Shown here one piece after another: positions 21,290-28,680 of a stretch of 28,680 nucleotides of DNA. Within the stretch, counting starts at the first letter, position 1. The number at the start of each line of letters is the position of its first letter. The DNA is taken from positions 1 through 28,680 of the forward strand of contig JAUVQZ010000010.1 of NCBI GenBank assembly GCA_030597865.1, given 5' to 3'. Both the position numbers and the translations under genes were made by a program. The DNA comes from Pseudomonadota bacterium (GTDB taxonomy: Bacteria; Desulfobacterota; Desulfobulbia; Desulfobulbales; SURF-16). The notes beneath the pieces are model-generated. The model searched no databases. It saw only the letters and a program-made list of their open reading frames with translations, and was not told the origin of the DNA.

Positions 21290-23560
21290 TTACCTGGTCA
21301 TGCCGGGGATGAGCCCGGGGCTACGGTGAAGCTCTCGGCGCAGCTCATTCATCTTCCCCTGAAATTCATTGATATATTGATCCAGGACATCTTCGGTTTC
21401 AATAACATAGGGGGTGAGCATGATCAAAAGTTCTGTTTTCTCCACGACCCGGCTCTCATATTTAAAGAGATAACCGAGGATGGGGATGTCCTTGAGGAGC
21501 GGTATGCCGCTGTCGCTGATGGTGGTGTCCGTACCAATAAGGCCGCCGATGAGGATGGACTGGCCGTCCTTAACGGCAAATTTGGTCTTTAACTCCCTGG
21601 TTCGAATGGGATTTGATTGAACGCCGTCCGCCTGGATGGGCAGGGCCTTGCTCACCGTCTGTTTAACATCAAGGATGATGATGCCGTCATAGTTGATCTG
21701 GGGGGTAACCTCCAGAATGACACCGGTACTCTTGTACTGGATGGTCTTGTCAACCTGTGCGTCGGCATTGGCGGTGTTCTCGGTGATGGTGGTGACAATG
21801 GGCACCTCCTCACCGACATTCACTGTGGCGGTCTCGTTGTTGAGCACCAGAACCTGGGGTGAGGAGAGGATGGAGAGGTCTGTTTTGCCGGCCAGGGCCT
21901 TGAGGAGCCCGCTTCCTTGCCCTGCACCCAATATGTCAATTTCCAAGCCCTGGGTAAGATCGGCGGGGATCAGGCGGTTAAGGGTCTTCATGTCAAAGCT
22001 GTATGGTGTGCCGTCAACCGAGCCGAGTTTATTGTTAAGGATGGCCCACTCCACCCCAAGGGAGAGCTCGTCCCTGAGGGTGATCTCCGCCACCATAACC
22101 TCTATCAGTACCTGCCGTGGCAGGTTGTCGAGACGCTCCAAGAGACGGACAATGCGGGCATAATCAGGGGGCAGGGCCCGGATCATAATGATGTTTCTGG
22201 TGTCATCGGCCAGAAGCAGGGGCGTGCCGGCAAAACGGAGGGAGGAGTGGCTGCCTTTGGTGGTGGAGGGTTTTTTTCTGGCCGTGGCCTTGGGGGCCTG
22301 AGCGCCTGACGGCTTGTTGGGCGCGGCCGTGGCCGGGCGCTTGGCCGCCTGGGGAGTTTCTTCCTGAATCAGGCTGTTCACCAGTTCGGCAAGTTCACTG
22401 GCCACTGTATTGCGGGCATTATAGATGTAGATGTTGTCCCGGTCCTTGCCGGGCATGACGTCCAGTTCACGAATCCATTTTTCCGCATTATCCACCAGGA
22501 AGGTACTTCTGCTCACCAGCATCAGGGAGCTGATTCTCTCCAGGGGCTGGATGGCGATACCAGCAAAATTATTATTGTTGACCTGCAGGGTGCCCAGGAT
22601 CTCCACCACCTCGTCGCGCAGGTCAAAGAGGGGCGCGTTCTCAATCTTGACCAGGCGTATCTTCAGGTTGGCCAGGGGTGAAACGTCCAGGCGGGAGAGG
22701 ATGGTAAGGATATCGATGATCTTACTTTCGTAATCGCTGATCACCAGGGTGTTCTGGTTGGCAACGGTGCTGATCGTCCCCTGGGTGGAGAGATAGGGCT
22801 CAACCAGCTTGGTGGCCTCCTGGGCGGCCAGGTGAAGGATGGGGACAATCTGGAGGATGAGGCGGGACGAGGGCTCCAGGCCGTTGATGTCAGCGGCGCT
22901 GTTTATCTGCTGACCATAGGGCTTGCGGGCCATAAAAATATAGTCGTGGCTGGCCTCACTACGGATGTCCAGGCCATTCATGTGGAGGATTTTCCGGAAA
23001 ATGGGGAAAAGTTTTTCCGGAGGAATCTTGTGGGCCGAGCGGATATTGACCACCCCTTTGACCTGGGGGTCAATGATATAGTTGATCCCCAAGGCGTCGC
23101 CGAGCACCTGGATGACCTCGTAGATGTCAGCATTGTCGAAGTTAAGCAGCAGGCCGTCCGTACCTTTCAGGCCCGGAGGGGCGGGGGCGGCTGCTTTGCT
23201 TTGCTCAAGGGCCTGTTGTTCCTGGATCAAGGCCTTTTTCCAACTCCCTGGTGGGTGCTTGGAGGCCGTACTGAGACGGTGGAGTGCCGGATTGTTGCCT
23301 GTGCCCTTTACCGTAAAATCCCTTGAGAGTGGCGCTGGAGCTTTGTCGCCATCTCTTCTTTCATGGACCAGGAGATTCGATATGTCCTTCTGCTTGGTTA
23401 TCCGGGAGCTTATCTCCTGGAGATCAAGGTTGCGGGTGGTGCTGCCCTGGTCGCGATCGGCACAGCCGCTCACCAAGAGGAGCAGGCAGGCCAGGAAGAG
23501 CAGGTGCGAAAGGTTGCGGGGCAGTTTATCGAGGGTGGGCATGGCTTTAAGAGTATTCAT
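21290..23560 (-). CDS. gspD: Type II secretion outer-membrane secretin GspD (lipoprotein)
   Basis: This 756-residue secretin has a lipoprotein signal with lipobox LVSGC and lipidated Cys33. The N0 domain lies at about 135-200 (LLLNFDNADIYEVIQVLGDAL), N1-N3 repeats at about 230-485, and the pore-forming secretin domain at about 485-720, with LSSPQVLVLNNETATVNVGEEVPIVT and the terminal FAVKDGQSILIGGLI. A linker at about 400-440 is rich in Ala, Pro, Lys and Thr inside the N3 region. GspD multimers form the outer-membrane channel. The Cys anchor suggests self-targeting rather than a separate pilotin. It starts 11 bases after the gspC stop. The short C-terminal tail has no clear S-domain. Confidence 0.95.
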   Translation of the reverse strand: MNTLKAMPTLDKLPRNLSHLLFLACLLLLVSGCADRDQGSTTRNLDLQEISSRITKQKDISNLLVHERRDGDKAPAPLSRDFTVKGTGNNPALHRLSTASKHPPGSWKKALIQEQQALEQSKAAAPAPPGLKGTDGLLLNFDNADIYEVIQVLGDALGINYIIDPQVKGVVNIRSAHKIPPEKLFPIFRKILHMNGLDIRSEASHDYIFMARKPYGQQINSAADINGLEPSSRLILQIVPILHLAAQEATKLVEPYLSTQGTISTVANQNTLVISDYESKIIDILTILSRLDVSPLANLKIRLVKIENAPLFDLRDEVVEILGTLQVNNNNFAGIAIQPLERISSLMLVSRSTFLVDNAEKWIRELDVMPGKDRDNIYIYNARNTVASELAELVNSLIQEETPQAAKRPATAAPNKPSGAQAPKATARKKPSTTKGSHSSLRFAGTPLLLADDTRNIIMIRALPPDYARIVRLLERLDNLPRQVLIEVMVAEITLRDELSLGVEWAILNNKLGSVDGTPYSFDMKTLNRLIPADLTQGLEIDILGAGQGSGLLKALAGKTDLSILSSPQVLVLNNETATVNVGEEVPIVTTITENTANADAQVDKTIQYKSTGVILEVTPQINYDGIIILDVKQTVSKALPIQADGVQSNPIRTRELKTKFAVKDGQSILIGGLIGTDTTISDSGIPLLKDIPILGYLFKYESRVVEKTELLIMLTPYVIETEDVLDQYINEFQGKMNELRRELHRSPGLIPGMTR

Positions 23561-23571
23561 GGTGTTTTGCT

Positions 23572-24222
23572 TTAGGGTCTTTTTGCTGACGATGGTGTTA
23601 CCCGACGCAATGGGGCAACACCAGGAGTGGTTTTCTTCGGTGTCAATGGCCGTGGGGCCAACCGTTGTCGTTTCTTATCGGGATCAAAAAGTGTTTTCTT
23701 AATAGTATCAGATCCTTTGATAAATAAAATAAAATCAGCAGCGATCTCTTTGACGGTGTAGCCGCCAAGCTCATCCCCCTCAGCAAGCTGGACGGTTTTT
23801 GTGGTGCGGCCGGCCGGCCTTTGGGGGACAGGTCGTTTGGTCTGGACGCCTGTTCTTTTAGTAAGGCGGTAAGAGACCAGGGCCTTTTTATACCCCTCTC
23901 CAAGAATTGCGCCGCTGAAAACGACATCGTCCAGGCGGATGTTCTGGTCGTACCCCTTATCTGTCGTGACGGGGCGTGCCTCCTTGGCCAGGAAGCGTTG
24001 GGCGTTAAAGAGGTAGCCGCTGCCCAGGTCGGGCACTTGGGGGCTCATCCTGGGGTTGAGATCGAGTGGTTGCTGGCTGCTGGTTTTTGTGGAGCTGACT
24101 TTTCTGGCCTGGCCAATCCCGCCTTCCTGCGACGCTGGAGGGGCACGGAAGGTGTCGATGTTGGCCTTGACAAGCAGAAGGCAGAGAAGGGCGAGGAGGG
24201 CGGTTGTGGCACTCTTGACCAT
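23572..24222 (-). CDS. gspC: Type II secretion GspC-like protein
   Basis: This 216-residue bitopic protein has one N-terminal helix at about 5-22 (TTALLALLCLLLVKAN), a variable linker, and a homology-region-like part at about 95-170 (VVFSGAILGEGYKKALVSYRL and VQLAEGDELGGYTVKEIAADFILFIKG). That layout matches GspC, which links the inner-membrane platform to the N0 domain of the secretin. It is shorter than many GspC proteins and has no PDZ domain; the last 45 residues are basic, Pro/Thr-rich and unstructured. Its start overlaps the gspM stop by one base (TAATG). PilP-like proteins share the fold, but the position beside gspD supports GspC. Confidence 0.8.
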   Translation of the reverse strand: MVKSATTALLALLCLLLVKANIDTFRAPPASQEGGIGQARKVSSTKTSSQQPLDLNPRMSPQVPDLGSGYLFNAQRFLAKEARPVTTDKGYDQNIRLDDVVFSGAILGEGYKKALVSYRLTKRTGVQTKRPVPQRPAGRTTKTVQLAEGDELGGYTVKEIAADFILFIKGSDTIKKTLFDPDKKRQRLAPRPLTPKKTTPGVAPLRRVTPSSAKRP

Positions 24223-24818
24223 TACTGTCCCCTCCCCATGCCGCTTGTCTTGGCGCTGACCTGCTTCTGCTGGATGTTGTAAAAGGCCTTGAGGTCCATA
24301 AAGATCTTAAGGCCCTTTGTCTTGTCCGGCTTGATGGTGCAGTTTTCCAGCAGGAAAAATGTGTCATTTTTATAAAGGGCGGCCAGGAAGAGGCCTAAAT
24401 TTTCGAGACTGCCGTTCAATCGTAACTTGATGCTAATGGTGTTGATGCCGCTGTCATGGCTCTTGCCGCCGAGGGGACGCAGGGATTCCGGCTCAAGACC
24501 AGCCTTGGCAATGAGCGATTGCAGGCGGATCTGCATGGTTGAGGTAATGGCGTCGGCGTTTGGGCCATGGAAGAGAAAGGCCGCCGCCCTTTTTTCCTGC
24601 CCCTCAAGCAGGGCCATCTCTTTCTTGAGGGAGGGTAGTTGGCGGCTGCTCTTTTGCTGGGCAAAGAGGATGGCCTCCTGGGCCTCGATTTCCAGGGATT
24701 TTTCCTGGTATATGCCAATGGCAAAGCGGATCAGGCCAAAACAGAGCAAGAGGCCGGCCAGGGTGATGATAACGGTCTTTCTGTCCACACGGGGGAGGAG
24801 GGCAGGTGAGATGGTCAT
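24222..24818 (-). CDS. gspM: Type II secretion GspM/PilO-like protein
   Basis: This 198-residue protein has one N-terminal membrane helix at about 15-38 (KTVIITLAGLLLCFGLIRFAIG), then a coiled-coil-like stretch at about 40-85, then a ferredoxin-like alpha/beta domain at about 90-185 with SIKLRLNGSLENLGLFLAALYKN. This is the GspM/PilO architecture. GspM pairs with GspL in the inner-membrane platform. ATG 24818 overlaps the gspL stop as ATGA. Gene position (L then M then C) also supports the assignment. Sequence conservation in this family is low, so structure and context carry the call. Confidence 0.82.
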   Translation of the reverse strand: MTISPALLPRVDRKTVIITLAGLLLCFGLIRFAIGIYQEKSLEIEAQEAILFAQQKSSRQLPSLKKEMALLEGQEKRAAAFLFHGPNADAITSTMQIRLQSLIAKAGLEPESLRPLGGKSHDSGINTISIKLRLNGSLENLGLFLAALYKNDTFFLLENCTIKPDKTKGLKIFMDLKAFYNIQQKQVSAKTSGMGRGQ

Positions 24819-25960
24819 GGAATGCTCACCTCCAGGTGGAAATAGGTCTGGTTTCTTCTTTTCATGGTGGACTTCAGGGTTGCAGAGCCCAGGTCGGGAA
24901 TTTTGGCGGTGAGGCCGTGCAGGTCATCGGTATAGCCCTGGAGGGTGACGGTCTGCGTTGTCTGGTCAAAGCGGAGCTGGTCAAGGTAGGCGGAGCTGGG
25001 CAGCTCCTTGCTCAGTTTGGCCATGAAGGCATTGAGGTCGTTGTTGGCTCCCATGGCCCGGTAATCGTCCAGCCGGTTCTTGAGCTTCTTGATCCTAACT
25101 TTGAGTTGCTGAGCCGCCTCGGCATCAGTCTTGGTGGCCTCGATCTGCTGGGCCAAGACCCCTGCCTGTTGATAGAGGGCAAGGCCCTTGCCACCCCCAA
25201 GGAGGAGGACAAGGAGCAGGTTGACGGCGGCCAGGGCCACCATTGCCTTCTTCATATAGTCGGGGCGCTGGAAGGAGGGCGGCAGCATATTGTACTCTCT
25301 GACCCTGGCAGGTTGGGCAAGAAGAGGCAGGGCTGACTCTGCGCCCTCCCCAGGGCTGCCAAGGCTATAGATGGCGGAGCTGTTATTGCGCCCCTTGAGC
25401 TTTGCCGCATGTACCTGGTTGGAGCATAGGTCCCGGCTGATAACCTTGCCCTGCCTGAAATGGGTGATTTTGCCGAACCGGTCCGGTCTCCATAATGACC
25501 AGGACAGCTCCTTGGTGTCGCGGGTGAGATAGCGCTGGCTCTCCGGGTAGAGGCCGGTGAGATGGGCGCCCGCCTTTAAAAGCATCTCTAAAAAGGGAGT
25601 TACCTGTGATTTGCGGCAGAAGTAGAGGTTGAGGGTATACCCCTCTTTGTGGCGTTGGGCCGCAAAGGCGGAGAGGCTGTCCTCGCCAAAGGGGCTCAGC
25701 ATGGCGAGCTGAAGGGCAATGGCCTTCTTGAGGTCAGGGGTTTGCAGGGGCAGGGTGATTGTCGTGAAAAAGAGCAGGTCTTCCCCGAGGTAAAGATCCA
25801 CATCCGTGCCAGCCAGTTCAAACCCTGTTTTCAGGTTGGCAAACCCCTGGACAAAGGCCCTGCTGTCAGCGGCAAGGTCATGGGTCTGGTAGCCCTTTGG
25901 GCCGTGCCAGCCAATGGTGGTGGAGGTGGTTTGGAGAAAGATATCCAGGCGCTTGCTCAT
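24815..25960 (-). CDS. gspL: Type II secretion GspL-like protein
   Basis: This 381-residue protein has a cytoplasmic actin-like region at about 1-210, one membrane helix near 235-258 (AMVALAAVNLLLVLLLGGG) and a periplasmic ferredoxin-like (PilN-type) domain at about 265-380 with ELPSSAYLDQLRFDQTTQTVTLQGYTDDL. GspL recruits the GspE ATPase to the membrane. ATG 25960 is preferred because AGGAGG lies 7 bases upstream and it overlaps the gspK stop as ATGA; ATG 25966 lies almost on the ribosome site. A charged, Ser/Gly-rich loop around residues 190-215 separates the cytoplasmic part from the membrane helix. Confidence 0.83.
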   Translation of the reverse strand: MSKRLDIFLQTTSTTIGWHGPKGYQTHDLAADSRAFVQGFANLKTGFELAGTDVDLYLGEDLLFFTTITLPLQTPDLKKAIALQLAMLSPFGEDSLSAFAAQRHKEGYTLNLYFCRKSQVTPFLEMLLKAGAHLTGLYPESQRYLTRDTKELSWSLWRPDRFGKITHFRQGKVISRDLCSNQVHAAKLKGRNNSSAIYSLGSPGEGAESALPLLAQPARVREYNMLPPSFQRPDYMKKAMVALAAVNLLLVLLLGGGKGLALYQQAGVLAQQIEATKTDAEAAQQLKVRIKKLKNRLDDYRAMGANNDLNAFMAKLSKELPSSAYLDQLRFDQTTQTVTLQGYTDDLHGLTAKIPDLGSATLKSTMKRRNQTYFHLEVSIP

Positions 25961-26919
25961 GACCATTCCTCCTGCCAGCCGTAATAGCGTAAATTTAATC
26001 CGTTTTTTTCAAAGAGCACGGTGATCTTGGTGCCCGGCTGATCGTTGTTTTCCCGGTCAACTGCCCTGCCACCAGCATAGCCGGTGGCGGTTGCTGTGAA
26101 AAAGCGTACCTTATTATCCGTATAGGCCAGAAAATTGGCACATTGCTGGTAGCGCCCAGCATCGAGGATGAGGTGCGCCTCCACTGCGGACAGATCTCCC
26201 TGGTTTTGGCGGAGCTCATGGTAGAGGGTTATTTTGTCAGGATCATTTTCGGTGAGGAAGGCGAGCATGGCAGGGCTGAGACTGTTGAAGTTGATTTTGC
26301 CCCCCGGGTTATGGACCGTGAAAACTTCTGACATCTTTACCCTGGCCGCGATTTTTTCAGCGCCGCGGATCAGGGCCAGTTCACTGACCTCGATACATTT
26401 ACCGTTTCTGGCCCGATAGGGAGGCTCAAGGTCCTGATAATAATCGTCTTCAGCGCCGTGCAGGCGGTGGAGGTTGTCGGTGTCCCGCCAGTCCTCAAGG
26501 GAGTCAGCAAGGATGGCCTGTTCCTCCTCCTCCATTTCAAGGTAATCAGCAAAGGTGGCAAGGAGATTACGGCTGGCGCCATTAAGGTCTATCTTGCCCG
26601 ATTCATTGACCAGCACGTAGTGGATGCGGCCCTTGTCCAGGCTGCTCTCCTGTTTTTTGCCCAGATAGGTGATGTGGTCGTTGTCGTAGTTTAGGGGGGT
26701 GTCAAAGAGGGTGAAGAGCGCCTGGTTGATGCCGCCATGGGCCAAGGCCCGGCCCCCTAAACGCTGCCTGATATTAAAGCCCTCCAGGGTGCCGGCCCGC
26801 ACGGCAAAGGTCAGCTCGGCGGCGAGGACCGTTACCAGGAGCAGGACAAGGATAACCACGACCAGGGCAAAGCCTGCTGGTTGCTGTTGATTTTTGATGG
26901 CTGGGGGGATCTTGGTCAT
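25957..26919 (-). CDS. gspK: Type II secretion minor pseudopilin GspK
   Basis: This 320-residue protein has a short basic leader and a prepilin cleavage site at Gly16|Phe17 (QQQPAG|FALVVVILVLLLVTVLAAEL). As in the GspK family, the +5 residue is not Glu. The large globular part includes GKIDLNGASRNLLATFADYL (helical insertion) and DSLEDWRDTDNLHRLHGAEDDYY, as expected. GspK caps the pseudopilus with GspI and GspJ. ATG 26919 is chosen since a longer frame would add about 43 residues of unlikely basic leader overlapping gspI. The gap from the gspI stop is 22 bases. Confidence 0.92.
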   Translation of the reverse strand: MTKIPPAIKNQQQPAGFALVVVILVLLLVTVLAAELTFAVRAGTLEGFNIRQRLGGRALAHGGINQALFTLFDTPLNYDNDHITYLGKKQESSLDKGRIHYVLVNESGKIDLNGASRNLLATFADYLEMEEEEQAILADSLEDWRDTDNLHRLHGAEDDYYQDLEPPYRARNGKCIEVSELALIRGAEKIAARVKMSEVFTVHNPGGKINFNSLSPAMLAFLTENDPDKITLYHELRQNQGDLSAVEAHLILDAGRYQQCANFLAYTDNKVRFFTATATGYAGGRAVDRENNDQPGTKITVLFEKNGLNLRYYGWQEEWS

Positions 26920-26941
26920 GGCTTGATAGGTGTTTTTCTTG

Positions 26942-27271
26942 TTATTTTTTCCAGAGCTGCAGGCTCTGCAACAGGTTCCCTTCACTGGTGGCAATGATGA
27001 GCGAATAGGTGGTGCCTTCGCTGAAAATCTCCCCCTGGGGATCTTCATGGTCCAGGGCAGGTCCGCTGAATCTCATGTCCCGGGTCATCTGGCTGTCCTC
27101 GCTGAAGAGGTATTCCAGCCGTTCTTCAAGTTTGATCAGGCGCTGCATGGAGGAGGAAAAGCTCTCAAGCACTGCCACGTAGCTCAGACCAAGAAGAAGC
27201 ACGGCGATCATCACCTCAAGGAGGGTAAATCCACTGTCGCCCTTCTTATTGTAGCGCAAAGGGTCAGCCAC
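26942..27271 (-). CDS. gspI: Type II secretion minor pseudopilin GspI-like
   Basis: This 109-residue protein has a type IV-pilin-like N-terminus: a 14-residue leader, cleavage before Phe15 (GDSG|FTLLEVMIAVLLLGLSY) and Glu at +5. The helix continues as SSSMQRLIKLEERLEYLFSED, resembling GspI. The small C-terminal domain (FSEGTTYSLIIATSEGNLLQSLQLWKK) matches the short length of GspI. GTG 27271 has GGAGGT about 5 bases upstream and overlaps the end of the GspJ-like gene by 8 bases. The call as I rather than J rests on its length and N-terminal helix. With J and K it forms the pseudopilus tip. Confidence 0.78.
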   Translation of the reverse strand: MADPLRYNKKGDSGFTLLEVMIAVLLLGLSYVAVLESFSSSMQRLIKLEERLEYLFSEDSQMTRDMRFSGPALDHEDPQGEIFSEGTTYSLIIATSEGNLLQSLQLWKK

Positions 27272-27833
27272 CGGCAACCTCCGTGACAACGGCTGAACAC
27301 CAGGGCCGGAATTCATAGTTTTGACCGCCGTAGCTGAGGGCCACGCTGTTGTTCTCCTGGTCAAATTCCAGGCTCAACCCCGCAGATGCGGTGACAAGGG
27401 CGGTCATTTCGTCATAATTGGGGACCATATCCGTGTAATCCGGGTTGTGAAAATCCTTTCTCTCCAGATAGTAGAGGGTGCCCTCCTCTGGGTTGTAGCG
27501 GTAAAAGGCCATGACCACCTGGCCTGATCTGGCCTGGAAGGGCATGGTGGTGGCCAGTCGTAAGAGATCCCTTTCCCCGGAGATAACCACCTTCTTGGTG
27601 CGGGGATCAAACCAGCCGCCTTGCACCTGGCGCTGAATCAGGGAGACCAGGGCATACTGCTCGGCAATCTCCTGGGTCTTGCCCTCACCCCTGTTGGTAA
27701 AGAAGATGGAACGGTTGAGCATGGAGTAGATCATGGTGGAGGCAATGGTGAGCAGGAGCAGGGCCACCATGACTTCAAGGAGGCTGAGGCCGTCCCTGGT
27801 ATCCATAATGTTTTTGTTGCTCATTTTCGTCAT
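27264..27833 (-). CDS. gspJ: Type II secretion minor pseudopilin GspJ-like
   Basis: This 189-residue pseudopilin has a leader ending at Gly15 and mature start LSLLEVMVALLLLTIASTMIYSML, with Glu at +5; Leu rather than Phe stands at +1. The long periplasmic domain includes EIAEQYALVSLIQRQVQGGWFDPR, RLATTMPFQARSGQVVMAFYRYNPEEGTLYYLER and a final YGGQNYEFRPW strand, typical of GspJ size. ATG 27833 overlaps the gspH stop as ATGA; ATG 27824 is an alternative. The order J before I differs from the common I before J, so the two labels could be exchanged by a profile search. Confidence 0.75.
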   Translation of the reverse strand: MTKMSNKNIMDTRDGLSLLEVMVALLLLTIASTMIYSMLNRSIFFTNRGEGKTQEIAEQYALVSLIQRQVQGGWFDPRTKKVVISGERDLLRLATTMPFQARSGQVVMAFYRYNPEEGTLYYLERKDFHNPDYTDMVPNYDEMTALVTASAGLSLEFDQENNSVALSYGGQNYEFRPWCSAVVTEVAGG

Positions 27834-28243
27834 ATCTTCTGGGGCCGGCCGGTGAGGGGGGCGATCTGCACCTTCCGGCGGCGCTTCTCCTTGCTGATCT
27901 CAATGGTGGCTGGAGTGGCCCATCCCTCAGGGGAAAAGAGGATATGGTTCGGTTCCAGGGCCACGGTCACCCCCTCTGGAAAGGTTTTTCTCTCCCTCTC
28001 CTCCCTGCCAAGCTGCACCACCAGGACGTCCCCCTCAAGGGTTATTGTTACTGCCTTGCCTTTGCTCACGGCCAGGAGCTTCCAGCCCCGGACCTGGGCC
28101 ATGACATCGTTGACCTCCCTGCGGAAGGAAATCTTGTCAAGCATGGTGGACACCGGCGGCGCGGCAATGGCCATGCCCAGGGCGGCAATGGCCATTGCCG
28201 CCAGGAGTTCCAGGAGTGAAAAACCACGGGGCCTGTTTGTCAT
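27830..28243 (-). CDS. gspH: Type II secretion minor pseudopilin GspH-like
   Basis: This 137-residue protein has a 7-residue leader and cleavage at Gly7|Phe8 (TNRPRG|FSLLELLAAMAIAALGMAIAAPP), with Glu at +5. The segment after the helix, STMLDKISFRREVNDVMAQVRGWKLLAVSKGKAVTI, is typical of GspH/FimT, and the beta-rich remainder fits. GspH is a minor pseudopilin connecting the tip to the GspG shaft. The ATG follows the gspF stop directly (TGAATG). Its last residues are basic. Confidence 0.85.
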   Translation of the reverse strand: MTNRPRGFSLLELLAAMAIAALGMAIAAPPVSTMLDKISFRREVNDVMAQVRGWKLLAVSKGKAVTITLEGDVLVVQLGREERERKTFPEGVTVALEPNHILFSPEGWATPATIEISKEKRRRKVQIAPLTGRPQKI

Positions 28244-28680
28244 TCAGCCACCTGTAATGTCATTCATGCCGAGGATGACCGAGAGCATGGAGAGTACAAT
28301 ATAACCGGCGCCAAGGGACATGATTACCAAGAAGGCCGGCTCCAGCAGGGCGATAAAACGCTTGATACGCTCCTTGAGTTGTTTTTCAAAATGGCTGGCG
28401 ATCTGGCCGCATGTTTCACCCACCCGGCCCGACTCTTCGCCGATTGCCAGCAAGTCCACGGCCAGGTCAGGAATGAGCTCACCATGGAGTTTCGGGGCCA
28501 CCTGTTGTCCCTCTTTTAAGGCCACGGTGGCCCTGGCCAGCAGCTCTTTATAATGTCTGTTGGTGGCAACACCGGCGCAGATCTTCAGGGCAGTAACAAG
28601 GTGAACGCCATTTTTGACCAGTATCTCCAAGGTTTTGAAGATGCGGGTGGTCTCAATGTCGCGGATAAACCCCTTGATGA
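28244..28680 (-). CDS. gspF: Type II secretion platform protein GspF, C-terminal part (truncated by window)
   Basis: The frame is open to the right edge, so the start and N-terminal half lie outside. The visible 144 residues are the second cytoplasmic GspF domain: FIRDIETTRIFKTLEILVKNGVHLVTALKI, then the conserved LLAIGEESGRVGETC segment, then LEPAFLVIMSLGAGYIVLSMLSVIL as the last membrane helix. GspF is the polytopic inner-membrane platform around which the GspE ATPase acts. Its stop directly precedes the gspH start. gspE probably lies just upstream outside the window; this is inference from usual order. Confidence 0.93.
   Translation of the reverse strand, partial: IKGFIRDIETTRIFKTLEILVKNGVHLVTALKICAGVATNRHYKELLARATVALKEGQQVAPKLHGELIPDLAVDLLAIGEESGRVGETCGQIASHFEKQLKERIKRFIALLEPAFLVIMSLGAGYIVLSMLSVILGMNDITGG

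Noticed and set aside
1..28680. CRISPR arrays, tRNA or rRNA genes, transposase genes, toxin-antitoxin or classical defence systems
   Set aside because: Looked for on both strands; no repeat-spacer array, tRNA-like fold, transposase or recognised defence gene was seen.

Overview
The window is a dense bacterial chromosome segment of moderately high GC. It shows short intergenic gaps and many ATGA-type stop/start overlaps. The gene content is a stand-alone Mrp/Mbh-like cation antiporter cluster, Lon with Hsp20, a Cys-rich FeoA protein, HemY-type heme synthesis, a full inner-membrane type II secretion (T2SS) set and an HD-GYP protein. Together these suggest an anaerobic or microaerophilic Gram-negative of the Desulfobacterota (Desulfobulbales-like). 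That placement is inference from gene content; no rRNA or other marker is present.

Layout. (1) 1-1767, plus strand: an SagB-like nitroreductase, a DJ-1/PfpI-family protein and a lone GemA/DUF1018 protein, tightly coupled. (2) 1841-1919: a long inverted repeat, then a two-CBS-domain protein on the minus strand. Its promoter carries a repeated 11-bp motif. (3) 2749-9887, plus strand: nine overlapping genes for a Mrp/Mbh-type multisubunit membrane complex. The order is E, F, G, DUF4040 (MbhD-like), a fused MbhE-MrpB protein, C, and three NuoL/M/N-like antiporter subunits. No hydrogenase or other electron-transfer subunit is present. (4) 9923-12793, minus strand: hsp20-lon, a proteostasis operon. 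(5) 13069-13383: a FeoA-domain protein with a Cys-rich N-terminus. It is followed by a 509-bp gene-free region holding a nested inverted-repeat element at 13636-13779. (6) 13893-16626, plus strand: a J-domain protein with MshEN-like repeats, then a membrane M48 metalloprotease with C-terminal TPRs. (7) 16627-18825: a flavodoxin-like protein (minus) divergent from a HemY-type protoporphyrinogen/coproporphyrinogen oxidase (plus), with a dyad between them. (8) 18995-28680, minus strand: a T2SS operon transcribed F(partial)-H-J-I-K-L-M-C-D-G, ending in an HD-GYP gene. gspE would lie beyond the right edge, if present.

How they work together. The Mrp-like complex should move Na+ or H+ across the inner membrane. 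Hsp20 holds unfolding proteins and Lon degrades them; the J-domain and M48/TPR proteins may add to envelope or protein quality control. The T2SS proteins build the pseudopilus, assembly platform and secretin, and the distal HD-GYP gene suggests a link to c-di-GMP signalling. The least explained signals are the nested inverted-repeat element at 13636-13779, the loss of the key membrane glutamate in the third antiporter-like subunit, and the repeated operator-like motif in front of the CBS gene.
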